The notes: generated by a model not told the origin, from the letters alone. Positions 1 through 10,540 are shown, counted from the stretch's first letter. The stretch: DNA of 64,000 nt from Alteromonas sp. V450 (GCF_001885075.1 NZ_MODU01000004.1:2232001-2296000), one strand, 5' to 3'. Numbers and translations: made by a program.

Positions 1-33
1 CCATTAATCAACCAAGTAAGCTAGCCTACTTAA

Positions 34-1581
34 CTAGAACTGCGTTTGTGCTTGAGCCACCGCGTTGTCATTTAGCAAAACATTGGGCTCTATAATTTGA
101 ATAATGCGCTTTTCGTCGTTTAATTTTATTAATCGACTTAAAAATTCAGACTGCATTTCTGACAACGAAGGCGCTGTTTCAATGGTTTGTTTAACCACAG
201 TTTTTACTTCTGCAACGCCATCAACAATAAAGCCTGTGCGCTGCTTATCTTTCGTTAGCACAACAATTCGCTGTCGTTCAGATGATTCACTGCTTGGTAT
301 GCCAAGGCGACATCTTAAGTCGATAACGGGCAGCACCGTGCCGCGCAGATTTACAATCCCTTTTAAATAATCAGGGGTACTTGGAATGCTCTCTAACTTT
401 TCTGGTACACGGGTTATTTCTTGGGTGTCATCAATGCTTACCCCATATTCCTGACCATTAATCCAGAAAATGACGTACTGCTCGCAATCATCTTCGTTGA
501 TGGCGGCATCGTTATTCTCGTTCATCTGCGACTCCTGCTTTATGTCTTCATCTATTGAACTCAATGCTGTCATGAGCGCTCGACTGTAGACATTAGTTAG
601 ATTTATTATCGACACAAGACGCTTTCCACCGTCGCTTCTATATACCGCTTCGAGCAGCCCTGACTCCGCGCCGTCGTTGCAAACCGATGGCACAGCTTCA
701 AGTTCACTTTCAGAGATTGAAACAACGTTACTCACTTTAGCGACCACAAATCCAACGCTGCCGAACTCGCTGTTTTGCGCTATGACAATACGAGAGGCTT
801 CGTTAATATCGGTATGGACCATGCCAATGCAGTTTGCCAAATCGACAATGGGTATAATGCGGCCTCGTAAATTCACTAGTCCTAACACTGATGGTGCACT
901 TTCTGGAAGCTGAGAAATTTCGCTGGGTACACGAACAATTTCTTCCACGTCCTGTAGGTGAAATGCGAACTCTTGATCTTCAAGAGAGAAGCAAACCAGT
1001 TGCTGTAGATTATGGTCATCTGATTCAGTAATCTCGTCGTCGCTGTCAATATGATGCATACCCGACAGCTGCATCGTATTACCATCCTGCTTTGTTACGG
1101 CTTGTGCTCTGGCTAAAGACGATACATCGAGTATTTGTTCTACGGGTTGGTCATCTTGCTTGATAATGCCCTGCATGTATTCATAGGCGATAGATTCGGT
1201 CATCGACTTTTTATCAATTACCGTTTCATTAGGCACTCCAAATACTTTCAGCACCCTGTCAACCATAAAGCCGACGCTACCGAGTTCCGATTCTACAACT
1301 ACCACGCGAGTCACATCGGTAATTCGTGAGCTGACACCCAGCAAAATCATGCTTAGATCATAGACAGGTAAAACATTGCCTCTTAAGTTGGCTAATCCAA
1401 TCATTTGAGCAGGTCCGAGTGGCACCGATACCACAGTAGGGACACGTATGATTTCGCCTACAGAATGCATCGGAAATGTGAATCGCTCCTCGTTTACAAG
1501 AAAGGAAACGAATTGCTGTTCACCGTCACCCGTGTCGTCCTGAAGATTTTCAGCACTTTCTATATTTGAAACATCAGTCAT
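34..1581 (-). CDS. Triple CheW-domain chemotaxis coupling protein
   Basis: A 515-residue protein built from three consecutive CheW folds at about residues 22-165, 194-340 and 366-505. Each carries the family core G-x-x-N-L-R-G-x(3)-P-x-x-D-L, at 62-76, 234-248 and 408-422. CheW domains link chemoreceptors to the CheA kinase on the cytoplasmic face of arrays; a three-domain version could crosslink several receptors or kinases. No membrane segment or receiver domain is visible. The acidic linkers (about 166-193 and 341-365) look flexible. The gene lies 29 bp downstream of the double-tip receptor gene on the same strand, so the two are probably co-transcribed and work together. Related clusters usually continue with CheR and a CheA hybrid, which would lie beyond the left window edge. 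The family call is firm; the signalling output is unknown. Confidence 0.9.
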   Translation of the reverse strand: MTDVSNIESAENLQDDTGDGEQQFVSFLVNEERFTFPMHSVGEIIRVPTVVSVPLGPAQMIGLANLRGNVLPVYDLSMILLGVSSRITDVTRVVVVESELGSVGFMVDRVLKVFGVPNETVIDKKSMTESIAYEYMQGIIKQDDQPVEQILDVSSLARAQAVTKQDGNTMQLSGMHHIDSDDEITESDDHNLQQLVCFSLEDQEFAFHLQDVEEIVRVPSEISQLPESAPSVLGLVNLRGRIIPIVDLANCIGMVHTDINEASRIVIAQNSEFGSVGFVVAKVSNVVSISESELEAVPSVCNDGAESGLLEAVYRSDGGKRLVSIINLTNVYSRALMTALSSIDEDIKQESQMNENNDAAINEDDCEQYVIFWINGQEYGVSIDDTQEITRVPEKLESIPSTPDYLKGIVNLRGTVLPVIDLRCRLGIPSSESSERQRIVVLTKDKQRTGFIVDGVAEVKTVVKQTIETAPSLSEMQSEFLSRLIKLNDEKRIIQIIEPNVLLNDNAVAQAQTQF

Positions 1582-1610
1582 AAGAAAGACTCCTCTGACA
1601 AGGTGGATAA

Positions 1611-3518
1611 TTAACCGTTTTGCATTTCGTCTGCCACTGATGCAATTTCTTCAATCGATTTTGCAAGGATCTCCATGCCTTTGCTCTGTTGCTCAGCAGC
1701 ATTAAGCGCTTGCTGGCAGTTGCTGCTTGCCTGCTCGTTGGCGGCTGCAATCTGCTCAAGGCCTTTCTGCGCTTGTGTAACACCTGCGGCAATTTCCTCA
1801 CCCCGGTCTTTCATGGCTTGGTTGTACTCCACCACCTCAGAGATATCGGCTGCTATCTTTTCAACGTCTTTGGTTGTTTGTACCGCCTTCATCACTTCTC
1901 GTGATGCGCTCTCGGCTACGTTGGTAAGGTCAGTTTTAACACTCACTGTTTGATCTTGAATGGCTTTGATGAGGTCTTTTATTTGTTCCACATTTTCAGC
2001 TGCTTCGTCAGCTAAGCTTTGAATGTCAGCTGAAACAACCGCAAAACCTTTACCATATTCACCCGCTCTTGCCGCTTCGACTGCGCCATTTACCGCAAGC
2101 ATGCTAGTTTTAACTGAAACGGTTGTAATGGTGTCGATGACCTTGTCGATTTGACGTGTCATGGTTTCCATCTCATTAATGGCACTTACGTTCTCTTTAC
2201 TCGTTTCAAGTGCCAAGTTAATGCCACTTACCATGCCTTCTATAAGGGCGCGGTTCTCTTTCAAGAGTGCCGTTATTGCACTACCTTTTTCTAGTGCCAC
2301 ATCGCACTGAGATGACGCCTTATCAACGCCCTCTCGCAATAAGTCAATATTACCGACGGCTTGATCTACCGAACTCGCAGCTTGTTGTGACCCATTGTTC
2401 ACCTGAGTTAGCGCTGTCATAATCTCGCCAGACGAGCGATTAATCTCTTCTAGGGTTGCCGATAATTCCTCAGCCGAAGATGCGACTTCTTCGGCACTTT
2501 TATTGATATCAGTGCTATTTTTCAACTCTTCAGTGATAAGCTCTAGCGATTGTGCAGCTTGTTCCGCCTGCGATAAGGCAACGCTCTGTTCAGATACGTT
2601 GGAAGATACTTCTTGCGCTGCTGTAGATTGTTCATCTGCTGCGCAAGAGATGGCTTCCGAACCCTGCTGGATCTCTTTAGCGGCGCCATCCATCGATTTA
2701 ACTTGCGATTGTAATTCATCTGCACCATCTGCAATCGACTTCATATCATCTTTAATAGTGACTAACTGCTCGGTAACGGCCTCACCTTTTGTTACTTCTT
2801 CTAGTGCGGCTTCGGAAGACGCTTTAACTGCATCGGATACCTGATTAGATTGCTCCTGAATTTTTTCGATTTGCTTGGCAATATCAGCGGCACTTTTGTC
2901 AGACACCTCCGCAAGGGCACGAACCGTGTCAGCCACTACAGCAAAGCCTTTACCATGCTTGCCGGCACGACCGGCTTCGATAGCAGCATTAAGGGCGAGG
3001 AGGTTGGTTTGATCAGCAATACGTGTGACTTGTTTGACAGCCTCGCCAATGTTAGATGCCTGTTGTTCTAACTCGCTCATCATCACTACGGAACGTGATT
3101 GATGTTCTGAAGCCGTTTTAACGCTGGTCATCATGGTGCCTAGATCTCCGACCACACGTTCTAAGTACGTTTGGAGCTCATTGGTTTTATCCATGGTTGC
3201 GCCCGCAAGCTCAAGCTGCGCAACTAAGCCCCCTGATATCTGCGTGACAGCCGCTAAGCTTTCTTGACTGGCGCTACTTGATTCTTCGGCACCCGCTGCA
3301 ATTTCATTGACAGCCGTAGATAGTTGGTCTGTTGCGCTAGAGGCTTGATTCACACCGCTGACTAGTTCAGTCGTTGCGGATGCCACACGCTCGGCAGCTT
3401 GTTGCTGCCTTGCCAGCGTTCGTGCTTTTCGGCGCTGCTCTTCAGCTTCTTTTCTCATTTTCGCATCCACTTGAACGGTGGGTGCAGCGACTGGGTCTGA
3501 TGTTTTTTTGAGCGCCAT
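1611..3518 (-). CDS. Soluble methyl-accepting chemotaxis protein with two signalling tips
   Basis: A 635-residue, almost wholly helical protein without a transmembrane segment or sensory PAS/Cache domain. It contains two copies of the conserved hairpin tip of the MCP cytoplasmic domain. The first spans about 166-205 (core [15 protein letters not shown]) and the second about 465-505 (core [15 protein letters not shown]). The two conserved Glu-Ala starts are 300 residues apart. The rest is Ala/Ser/Gln/Glu-rich coiled coil with [16 protein letters not shown] adaptation-like helices near 341-360. A Shine-Dalgarno GAGGTT precedes the ATG. It lies just upstream of the triple-CheW gene and probably forms a cytoplasmic array with it, perhaps controlling a non-flagellar output such as pili or second messengers. 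That output is an inference. Confidence 0.9.
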   Translation of the reverse strand: MALKKTSDPVAAPTVQVDAKMRKEAEEQRRKARTLARQQQAAERVASATTELVSGVNQASSATDQLSTAVNEIAAGAEESSSASQESLAAVTQISGGLVAQLELAGATMDKTNELQTYLERVVGDLGTMMTSVKTASEHQSRSVVMMSELEQQASNIGEAVKQVTRIADQTNLLALNAAIEAGRAGKHGKGFAVVADTVRALAEVSDKSAADIAKQIEKIQEQSNQVSDAVKASSEAALEEVTKGEAVTEQLVTIKDDMKSIADGADELQSQVKSMDGAAKEIQQGSEAISCAADEQSTAAQEVSSNVSEQSVALSQAEQAAQSLELITEELKNSTDINKSAEEVASSAEELSATLEEINRSSGEIMTALTQVNNGSQQAASSVDQAVGNIDLLREGVDKASSQCDVALEKGSAITALLKENRALIEGMVSGINLALETSKENVSAINEMETMTRQIDKVIDTITTVSVKTSMLAVNGAVEAARAGEYGKGFAVVSADIQSLADEAAENVEQIKDLIKAIQDQTVSVKTDLTNVAESASREVMKAVQTTKDVEKIAADISEVVEYNQAMKDRGEEIAAGVTQAQKGLEQIAAANEQASSNCQQALNAAEQQSKGMEILAKSIEEIASVADEMQNG

Positions 3519-3886
3519 AGTTAACCTCGATATGTAGATGGCAGTAAATCACCTGTTAAATATCGGTTAAAATTCAGCCCAAAAGAGTATAAATCCACAT
3601 ACTTTTATATGAAGTTAAATACCCAAAACTCTTGCTAACACACGCAGCCCCTAAAATGTCACTATTGTCACAAATGACACAAATAAATAATTGCCGTATA
3701 AAAACAAAAGCTTATATATAAGATAATACACAAGGTGAGAATGACAATTTTGTCAAAGTACAAAAGTCTAACAGCCTAATTAAAGGAATATTTTTTTTAT
3801 AAAGAAAATATTTGGAAATGAAGAACTTATACTTAGGTATAATAAAAAACGGCCGAGTAGGCCGCTTAGTTGATTTGCTACGTTGG
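3519..3886. promoter_or_regulatory. AT-rich intergenic region with repeated TGTCA/TGACA words
   Basis: This non-coding stretch is the 5' region of the minus-strand receptor gene. It holds TGTCA at 3657-3661 and 3666-3670 and TGACA at 3675-3679, spaced at 9-bp steps. About 65 bp further is TGACAATTTTGTCA (3742-3755), a perfect 6-2-6 palindrome. Such phased inverted words resemble a transcription-factor site, but I cannot name the factor. No convincing sigma-28 promoter was found. No gene is seen here. Confidence 0.35.
3844..3866 (-). terminator. Rho-independent terminator after mutT
   Basis: Read on the minus strand, CGGCC-TACTC-GGCCG (3850-3864) is followed by six T residues (3844-3849). It lies about 22 bp past the mutT stop codon and would end the secA-mutT transcript. 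Confidence 0.85.
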
Positions 3887-4273
3887 TTACAATGACTGAA
3901 GTGCAGTTATGATCGGGACGTTAGCTTCTGGAAAGTCTGCTGCATGAAGTGCCTTCACGTTAACCCACCTAGACTGCTGTCCCTCATTACCATGAGGTTC
4001 TCCAGCAAAGTCATAGACGCGATGAACGTCTAGTTTAACTTGCTTGTCGCCGTAATCATGGGTTATCACTATTACCGGCTCGCTGCGGTTTACAATAATC
4101 CCCACTTCTTCAGCAAGCTCTCGCTTCAGCGCCTGTAGAACGGTCTCACCTTCTTCTACTTTGCCGCCAGGGAACTCCCATTTTCCGCCCTGATGAACAT
4201 TGTCAGGGCGAAGAGTAATGAATATTTCATCGCCGCGAGCGATAACGCCCACAGCAACATGTACTACTTTCAT
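3887..4273 (-). CDS. mutT: MutT 8-oxo-dGTP diphosphatase (Nudix hydrolase)
   Basis: A 128-residue Nudix hydrolase that removes oxidised dGTP from the nucleotide pool. The full Nudix box G-x5-E-x7-R-E-L-x-E-E-x-G-I is at residues 37-59, and the length is normal for MutT. Its start codon overlaps the secA stop codon (TAATG), so translation is probably coupled to secA. The secA-mutT order is the same as in Escherichia coli. A clear terminator follows. Closely related Nudix enzymes differ in substrate, so the exact nucleotide preference rests on position and family. Confidence 0.92.
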   Translation of the reverse strand: MKVVHVAVGVIARGDEIFITLRPDNVHQGGKWEFPGGKVEEGETVLQALKRELAEEVGIIVNRSEPVIVITHDYGDKQVKLDVHRVYDFAGEPHGNEGQQSRWVNVKALHAADFPEANVPIITALQSL

Positions 4274-6981
4274 TACTTAAGCTTGCCGTGACACTGCTTA
4301 TACTTTTTACCAGAGCCACATGGACATGGGTCGTTACGGCCTACTTTCGCACCTTCGCGCACTTGCGTACGTACTTTGTCACTTGCCTCTTCTGGCGTCG
4401 CGTTCGCTTCTTCGTGCTCGAAGTTCTTAGGCACATCGTCAGCTTGACGACGTTGCTCTTCTACTTTCTGCACGTCTTCTTCAGCTTGTACTTTTACACG
4501 CGCAAGAATAGTGATCACTTCAACTTTAAGCGCTTCTAGCATTTGAGAGAACAAGGCAAACGACTCACGCTTGTATTCTTGCTTAGGATTCTTCTGCGCA
4601 TAGCCACGCAGGTGAATACCTTGGCGTAGGTGATCCATTGCTGCCAAATGCTCTTTCCAATGGCTGTCTAGGTTTTGAAGCATTACCGCTTTTTCAAACT
4701 GGCGCAGTACCTGCTCGCCCACTACCGCTTCTTTCTGCTTATAAGCATCCACGACTTCACCTAGAATGCGCTCGCGAAGCTTCTCTTCGTAGAGCTTGTC
4801 GTCATTTTCAAGCCAGGTTTTGATTGGCAAGTCTACGGCGAAATCGGCTCGCATGCGCTCTTCAAGTCCGCTCACATCCCACATTTCTTCAAGAGACTGT
4901 GGCGGAATGTATTCATCGACAACGCTTGAAATAACATCTTCACGAATAGCTGCGATAGTCTCGCTAATATCACCTTCATCAAGAAGCTCATTACGCTGTT
5001 CGTAAATAACTTTACGCTGATCGTTGGCCACATCATCGTATTCAAGCAATTGTTTACGAATGTCAAAGTTGCGGCCTTCAACTTTACGCTGTGCATTTTC
5101 AATCGCACGCGTTACCCACGGGTGCTCAATGGCTTCGCCGCGCTCCATGCCTAAACGCTTCATCATGTTGCCCATTTTTTCAGAGGCAAAGATACGCATT
5201 AGGGCGTCGTCTAATGAAAGGTAGAAACGGCTTGAACCTGGGTCACCCTGACGGCCCGAACGACCGCGAAGCTGGTTATCAATACGGCGAGACTCGTGAC
5301 GCTCTGTACCAATGATATGTAAACCACCAGATTCAAGTACTGCGTCGTGGCTCTTCTTCCACTCAGCTTTGATCTTTTCGATTTGCGCTTCAGTTGGATT
5401 TTCAATCTTCTCAACTTCCGCTTGCCAGTTACCACCTAACACGATATCGGTACCACGACCTGCCATGTTAGTTGCAATCGTAACCGCGCCTGGCTTACCA
5501 GCTTGTGCAACGATATCAGCTTCGTGTTCGTGGAACTTTGCGTTTAGTACCTTATGAGGAATTTTCGACTTTTTAAGAATACGAGAAATCAGCTCTGAGT
5601 TCTCGATAGACACCGTACCCACAAGCGTAGGCTGACCGCGTTTAACGCACTCTTTAATGTCTTCAACAATAGCTTCGTATTTTTCTTCTGCCGTTAGGTA
5701 GATAAGGTCAGCCATATCTTTACGCTGCATCGGACGGTTTGTCGGGATAACTACCGTTTCTAAGCCGTAAATATGGTTAAATTCGAAGGCTTCTGTATCG
5801 GCAGTACCTGTCATACCTGCAAGCTTGTTATACAAGCGGAAGTAATTCTGGAAGGTAATTGAAGCAAGGGTTTGGTTTTCGTTTTGAATACGAACACCTT
5901 CTTTCGCTTCTACAGCCTGATGCAAACCTTCAGACCAGCGACGTCCTTCCATAGTACGACCGGTGTGCTCGTCTACAATAACGATTTGGTCTTCTTTAAC
6001 AATGTAGTCTACGTCTTTCGCGAACAGCTTGTGCGCGCGAAGGGCCGCGTTAATATGGTGCAGTAATGAGATATTACCTGCAGCGAACAGCGACTCACCT
6101 TCAGGCAACAAGCCTTCTTCGTGAAGGATCTCTTCAACGTGTAATTGACCGCGCTCGGTAAGGTGTATTTGTTTTGCTTTAAGGTCGATAGTGTAATCAC
6201 CATCGCCTTCTTGGCCTTCTTCATCTTCTTTTTCTTGCTGAACAAGCTTAGGAATGATGACGTTGATACGGCGATATAACTCTGAGCTATCTTCAGCCTG
6301 GCCAGAGATAATAAGTGGCGTACGGGCTTCGTCGATAAGGATTGAGTCAACTTCATCCACTACCGCATAGTTAAGCGGGCGCTGTACACGGTCTTGTGGG
6401 CTAAATGCCATATTGTCGCGCAGGTAATCAAAACCAAACTCGTTGTTGGTTCCATAGGTAACATCTGCTTGGTAAGCGTCACGCTTTTGCTCAGGTGACA
6501 TACCCGGAACGTTGCAACCTACACGCATACCTAAAAACATGAATAATTGATTACTCCACTCAGCATCACGACGTGCAAGGTAGTCATTCACGGTAACAAC
6601 GTGAACACCTTTGCCGGATAGGGCATTAAGGTAAGTTGGTAAAGTAGCCGTAAGGGTTTTACCTTCACCGGTACGCATTTCCGAAATTTTGCCTTCGTGA
6701 AGTACTTGACCGCCTAGCATCTGAACGTCGAAGTGACGCATGCCGTATACGCGTTTACTTGCTTCACGCACAGTAGCGAAGGCTTCTACAAGAATATCGT
6801 CAAGGGTTTCACCCTTTTCAATACGCGCTTTAAATTCGTCTGTCTTAGCCTTTAGCGCCTCATCGGAAAGCTTTTCAAATTCTGCTTCCAGTGCATTAAT
6901 GGCATCTACGTTTTTGCGTAATTTTTTTAATAATCGGTCGTTTCTACTACCGAATACTTTTCGAAGGATGCTTGAAAACAT
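4273..6981 (-). CDS. secA: SecA preprotein translocase ATPase
   Basis: A 902-residue motor that drives secreted proteins through SecYEG by ATP hydrolysis. The Walker A motif G-E-G-K-T is at 105-109, and the DEAD-type box reads [15 protein letters not shown]. The helicase C-terminal half carries G-R-S-G-R-Q-G-D. The C-terminal zinc-binding SEC-C tail has C886, C888, C897 and H898. Length and domain order are full. It is followed by mutT with a 1-nt overlap and preceded by an M23 peptidase gene rather than the SecM arrest peptide found in enterobacteria, so secretion-responsive control by SecM is not evident here. Confidence 0.97.
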   Translation of the reverse strand: MFSSILRKVFGSRNDRLLKKLRKNVDAINALEAEFEKLSDEALKAKTDEFKARIEKGETLDDILVEAFATVREASKRVYGMRHFDVQMLGGQVLHEGKISEMRTGEGKTLTATLPTYLNALSGKGVHVVTVNDYLARRDAEWSNQLFMFLGMRVGCNVPGMSPEQKRDAYQADVTYGTNNEFGFDYLRDNMAFSPQDRVQRPLNYAVVDEVDSILIDEARTPLIISGQAEDSSELYRRINVIIPKLVQQEKEDEEGQEGDGDYTIDLKAKQIHLTERGQLHVEEILHEEGLLPEGESLFAAGNISLLHHINAALRAHKLFAKDVDYIVKEDQIVIVDEHTGRTMEGRRWSEGLHQAVEAKEGVRIQNENQTLASITFQNYFRLYNKLAGMTGTADTEAFEFNHIYGLETVVIPTNRPMQRKDMADLIYLTAEEKYEAIVEDIKECVKRGQPTLVGTVSIENSELISRILKKSKIPHKVLNAKFHEHEADIVAQAGKPGAVTIATNMAGRGTDIVLGGNWQAEVEKIENPTEAQIEKIKAEWKKSHDAVLESGGLHIIGTERHESRRIDNQLRGRSGRQGDPGSSRFYLSLDDALMRIFASEKMGNMMKRLGMERGEAIEHPWVTRAIENAQRKVEGRNFDIRKQLLEYDDVANDQRKVIYEQRNELLDEGDISETIAAIREDVISSVVDEYIPPQSLEEMWDVSGLEERMRADFAVDLPIKTWLENDDKLYEEKLRERILGEVVDAYKQKEAVVGEQVLRQFEKAVMLQNLDSHWKEHLAAMDHLRQGIHLRGYAQKNPKQEYKRESFALFSQMLEALKVEVITILARVKVQAEEDVQKVEEQRRQADDVPKNFEHEEANATPEEASDKVRTQVREGAKVGRNDPCPCGSGKKYKQCHGKLK

Positions 6982-7160
6982 TAGCTTTTATATTCCACTA
7001 CTTGTCGAGGCGCCGCGCATCGTGCACAGCTAAATTAAACGTATAAAACACAACGTTAACCACATTGTGTTTTGCGATGTTCTTAAATTATGCTTCTTCG
7101 CTTCAAATGAACTTAACTAATAAGGCATTATCAACGAGAATTACCTGGCTGCTACCTTGT

Positions 7161-8039
7161 CTACTTTTTGTAAACGAAAGGCAGAGGATCGATTGGTTTT
7201 CCGTTTCTTATTACTTCGTAGTGGACATGAACGCCAGTTGAGCGCCCTGTATTGCCCATTTTCGCAATTGGCTCCCCTTTGGTCACCACATCACCTATTG
7301 AAACAGTAAGGGTGTCGTTGTGCCCATAGCGGGTAACAAAGCCATCACCGTGATCAATTTCTACTAGTTGGCCATAGCCGTAGCGCTCACCCGCCCAGGT
7401 CACAATACCTGCGGCAGTTGCTACTACGTTTTCCCCTGCTTTACCCGCGAAGTCTAGCCCTTTGTGCATGGTAGGTTCGCCAGTAAACGGGTCGGCCCGC
7501 ATACCATAATAAGAAGACAACCACCCTGACTCTATCGGACGACCAGATAATTGGCTCTGTTCGTTGATATGGTGACCCCTTACCAAACTTTCAAGCATAG
7601 ACAACTGTTGAGACTTTAAATCAAGAGATTGCTCTAGTTTGGCTATTTCATGAAGGACGGGGTCGTCTTGGAGGTTTGCCGGTATCGATACCGGTACGAA
7701 AGCGTCCAGGTCAGCCGCTGACATACCTAATTCTGTTGCGATTTGCTTGCCCTTCTCGTCAAGTAGCGAGGCCTGTGCAGACAATTCGGCTACATGAGAA
7801 AGTAAAGCTTTTAGTTTTATCGTAGTTTGTTGCTTTAGCGCTTCAACGTCTTTTTGTCGTTCATTGACTTCTGTTTGCGCTAAACGAACCCGTGCTACAT
7901 CTTCCGACACAGATTCAGTAGAACGGCTCGACACTAGCATAAAAATAGACGAGAGCACTGTCGCGCTCACGAGCGTACGGACACTAATGCTGTGCCTGTA
8001 GCGTTTGTTTTTACCTGCTAATGTGATTGTTAATTTCAT
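7161..8039 (-). CDS. M23-family (LytM) metallopeptidase, membrane-anchored
   Basis: A 292-residue envelope protein with one N-terminal membrane segment (about 22-38), a periplasmic coiled coil (about 45-155) and a C-terminal LytM domain (about 170-290). The zinc ligands expected for an active enzyme are present: H192 and D196 in M-H-K-G-L-D, and H273 in the H-V-H pair (271-273). H240 is the likely catalytic histidine. It probably cuts peptidoglycan cross-bridges, or regulates amidases in the manner of EnvC/NlpD. It lies between lpxC and secA, where enterobacteria have secM. A terminator separates it from lpxC, so it probably has its own promoter in 8040-8215. Substrate not proven. Confidence 0.88.
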   Translation of the reverse strand: MKLTITLAGKNKRYRHSISVRTLVSATVLSSIFMLVSSRSTESVSEDVARVRLAQTEVNERQKDVEALKQQTTIKLKALLSHVAELSAQASLLDEKGKQIATELGMSAADLDAFVPVSIPANLQDDPVLHEIAKLEQSLDLKSQQLSMLESLVRGHHINEQSQLSGRPIESGWLSSYYGMRADPFTGEPTMHKGLDFAGKAGENVVATAAGIVTWAGERYGYGQLVEIDHGDGFVTRYGHNDTLTVSIGDVVTKGEPIAKMGNTGRSTGVHVHYEVIRNGKPIDPLPFVYKK

Positions 8040-8215
8040 ACCACGAAGAAAATTGCTGTTTCACGCCATTCTTTTTCATACTACTTCATAACGCTATGAA
8101 TGTGTTTTAAGCCAAAGGCGACAATCTAAAACGTATAGTTTTTTTGTCGAATGGGTGAAATTTATATTAATTATTCGGCTACTGTATCATTTATTACAGC
8201 AATTGCCATATGAAA

Positions 8216-8240
8216 AAAAGCCGCCCGTTAGGCGGCTTTT
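8216..8240. terminator. Terminator after lpxC
   Basis: A perfect 10-bp stem, AAAAGCCGCC (8216-8225) and GGCGGCTTTT (8231-8240), surrounds the loop CGTTA. On the minus strand it ends in seven T residues, 9 bp past the lpxC stop codon. It closes the lpxC transcript before the M23 gene. Confidence 0.9.
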
Positions 8241-8248
8241 CTAAATTT

Positions 8249-9160
8249 TTACGCTAACGCCGGTTGAGCGTAACGAATTGGTGCTGTTTCCTGCGAGTCG
8301 TAGGTCACAAACTCCCAACACTCTTTTTGTGCTAAAACGGCATTTAAGAGCTTGTTGTTAAGGCCGTGCCCAGTTTTATAAGCACGCAGCTCACCAATTA
8401 AACTATGACCGCCAAGGTATAAATCACCGATAGCGTCCAAGATCTTATGCTTCAAGAATTCATCATCGTAGCGCAACCCTTCAGGGTTAAGCACGCGGAA
8501 CTCATCTAGCGCTACAGCATTTTCCATGCTACCACCTAACGCTAGGTTATTAGCGTTCATATACTCTAAGTCACGCATAAAGCCGAAGGTACGCGCACGA
8601 CTTACTTCATTCACATACGAGCATGAATCAAAATCCATCACCATATGCTGACGAGTTTGACTGATCACAGGATGATCAAAGTCAATTTGGAAATCAACGC
8701 GGAAACCGTCGTAAGGCACTAATTCGGCCCACTTATCGCCATCTTCTACACGAACTGGCTTTTTAATGCGAATAAATTGCTTAGGCGCGTTTAGCTCTTC
8801 GATACCGGCAGATTGAAGCAAGAATACGAACGGGCTAGCACTTCCGTCCATAATTGGCAGCTCGTTACTGTCTACTTCAACAATAATATTATCGATACCT
8901 AAACCTGCAAGCGCAGACGCTAAGTGCTCTACCGTTTGGATAGTTACACCGTCTTCGTTGTTCAGGCACGTACACAGCATGGTATTACCTACCGCGTTCG
9001 CACGCGAAGGTATGTCAACATGTGGTTCAAGGTCAACACGCCTAAACACGATACCCGTGTTTGCTGGCGCAGGTCGGAGAGTCATTGTGACCTTTTCCCC
9101 TTTATGAAGCCCAATTCCGGTCTCTTGTACCGATTGCTTGATTGTACGTTGTCTAATCAT
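8249..9160 (-). CDS. lpxC: UDP-3-O-acyl-N-acetylglucosamine deacetylase
   Basis: A 303-residue zinc enzyme for the first committed step of lipid A synthesis, acting in the cytoplasm. The zinc-binding motif V-E-H-L with H79 is present, as is the second site in [12 protein letters not shown]. Full length, and in the normal place directly after ftsZ. It has a strong separate promoter (9198-9226) and its own terminator, so it can be expressed independently of the division genes. In enterobacteria LpxC is controlled mainly by FtsH proteolysis; nothing here shows whether that applies. Confidence 0.97.
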   Translation of the reverse strand: MIRQRTIKQSVQETGIGLHKGEKVTMTLRPAPANTGIVFRRVDLEPHVDIPSRANAVGNTMLCTCLNNEDGVTIQTVEHLASALAGLGIDNIIVEVDSNELPIMDGSASPFVFLLQSAGIEELNAPKQFIRIKKPVRVEDGDKWAELVPYDGFRVDFQIDFDHPVISQTRQHMVMDFDSCSYVNEVSRARTFGFMRDLEYMNANNLALGGSMENAVALDEFRVLNPEGLRYDDEFLKHKILDAIGDLYLGGHSLIGELRAYKTGHGLNNKLLNAVLAQKECWEFVTYDSQETAPIRYAQPALA

Positions 9161-9197
9161 CTACTTAAGCTTTTACCTATTAAAAAAGCGGGCGCGA

Positions 9198-9226
9198 ATT
9201 ATAGTGAGTTATTACTCACATGTCAA
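9198..9226 (-). promoter_or_regulatory. Consensus sigma-70 promoter of lpxC with palindrome in the spacer
   Basis: On the minus strand TTGACA (9226-9221) and TATAAT (9203-9198) match consensus perfectly and are separated by exactly 17 bp. The spacer contains GTGAGT-N4-ACTCAC (9204-9219), a perfect 6-4-6 inverted repeat touching the -10 box. Such placement would let a bound dimer block polymerase. The regulator is unknown. Confidence 0.85.
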
Positions 9227-9373
9227 AAAACACCCGATCTGACGGATTTAACCCTGTCAGATTACGTATTCAATCAACCTATCCACGCGAAATTTTTCAC
9301 GTTGTGTAAATACACCTTACTAGGTAAGACATCACAAACGTAAAATAATTCCCTTCCGTTTCAGGCAGCTAAA

Positions 9374-10540
9374 TTAGTCTGCCTGCTTACGAAGAAACGC
9401 AGGAATATCTAAGTATTCCAAATCGTTGTCTGGCTGCGCACTATCATCTGCTTTTAGCGCCTGGTTGCCCTCTGTACCGCCTACTGCAGAACGTGGCTCG
9501 CTTGATTGCGTGCTACCATATTCTTTTGCAGGCTGAGTTAGACGAGAACCTTCTGAGCTAACTAGCGAAATGTCAGGCTTGCGCTCTGCGCCAATACCGG
9601 TTGCAACAACCGTAACGCGAAGCTCATCTGTCATTTCCATATCGATAACCGTACCAACAACCACTGTGGCATTTTCTGAAGCAAATGCTTTAACGGCGTT
9701 ACCTACAGTCTCAAACTCGTCAATAGCGAAATCTGGACCAGCCGTAATATTCACAAGAATACCGCGCGCACCTGACAAATCGATATCTTCAAGAAGCGGG
9801 CTAGCAATCGCTGCTTCAGCAGCTTCTTCTGCACGATCAGGACCGCTTGCAGCACCACTACCCATCATGGCTTTACCCATTTCAGACATAACAGTACGTA
9901 CGTCTGCAAAGTCAACGTTGATTAGACCAGGGCGAGTGATAAGCTCGGCAATACCTTGAACTGCACCGCGTAATACGTCATTTGCTGCGCTAAACGCTTG
10001 AAGAAGCGGCGTGCCCGGACCCATTACTTTAAGTAGTTTTTCGTTTGGAATAGTAATTAAAGAGTCAACGTTGTTAGACAGTTCGACAATACCCTGCTCA
10101 GCAAACGAAGTACGCTTTTTACCTTCAAATGGGAATGGCTTAGTTACCACAGCTACCGTAAGAATACCCATTTCACGTGCAATCTTCGCCACTTCTGGCG
10201 CTGCACCCGTACCTGTACCACCACCCATACCGGCAGTGATGAAAACCATATCTGCACCGTCTAGCGCCTGACGAATGGTTTCTCTGTCTTCTTGTGCTGC
10301 TTCACGACCAATGTTCGGATCAGCACCCGCACCTAACCCTTTCGTTACACTTGAACCAATTTGAAGTGTAACGTCTGCACTTGAGCTACGAAGCACCTGT
10401 GCATCGGTGTTAACTGCAATAAATTCTACGCCTTCAATGCTTTGAGATACCATGTGCTCAACGGCATTGCCGCCGCCGCCACCGACACCGATGACTTTGA
10501 TTACGGCTTCTTCGCCGTGACTATCCATTAATTCGAACAT
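9374..10540 (-). CDS. ftsZ: Cell division protein FtsZ
   Basis: The tubulin-like GTPase that forms the Z ring, 388 residues. The tubulin signature G-G-G-T-G-T-G-A is at 106-113. A variable Gln/Ser/Gly-rich linker leads to the C-terminal peptide D-I-P-A-F-L-R-K-Q, which binds FtsA and ZipA. I chose the ATG at 10540 because the protein then begins M-F-E-L-M as in relatives and GGAGAG lies 6-7 bp upstream. The longer open frame starts at a GTG (10573) without such a site. It lies 109 bp after ftsA, the only sizeable gap late in the dcw cluster, so an extra promoter there is possible. Confidence 0.97.
   Translation of the reverse strand: MFELMDSHGEEAVIKVIGVGGGGGNAVEHMVSQSIEGVEFIAVNTDAQVLRSSSADVTLQIGSSVTKGLGAGADPNIGREAAQEDRETIRQALDGADMVFITAGMGGGTGTGAAPEVAKIAREMGILTVAVVTKPFPFEGKKRTSFAEQGIVELSNNVDSLITIPNEKLLKVMGPGTPLLQAFSAANDVLRGAVQGIAELITRPGLINVDFADVRTVMSEMGKAMMGSGAASGPDRAEEAAEAAIASPLLEDIDLSGARGILVNITAGPDFAIDEFETVGNAVKAFASENATVVVGTVIDMEMTDELRVTVVATGIGAERKPDISLVSSEGSRLTQPAKEYGSTQSSEPRSAVGGTEGNQALKADDSAQPDNDLEYLDIPAFLRKQAD

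Noticed and set aside
3560-3580. Sigma-28 (flagellar) promoter for the chemoreceptor gene
   Set aside because: A CCGATAT-like -10 is present, but no TAAA-type -35 occurs at 15 bp, so it was not called.
9312-9327. CTTAC-TAG-GTAAG hairpin after ftsZ as a terminator
   Set aside because: The stem is only 5 bp and AT-rich with no T-run, too weak to call.
8924-9343. Open frame of 139 codons on the plus strand across the start of lpxC
   Set aside because: It lies antisense to lpxC and its promoter, and its product has no recognisable pattern. The opposite strand encodes a certain LpxC.
9570-9959. Long plus-strand frame opposite ftsZ, and similar ones opposite murG and rsmH
   Set aside because: Codon usage of highly conserved genes leaves the reverse strand open. 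The Ser/Ile/Pro-rich products look like antisense translation.
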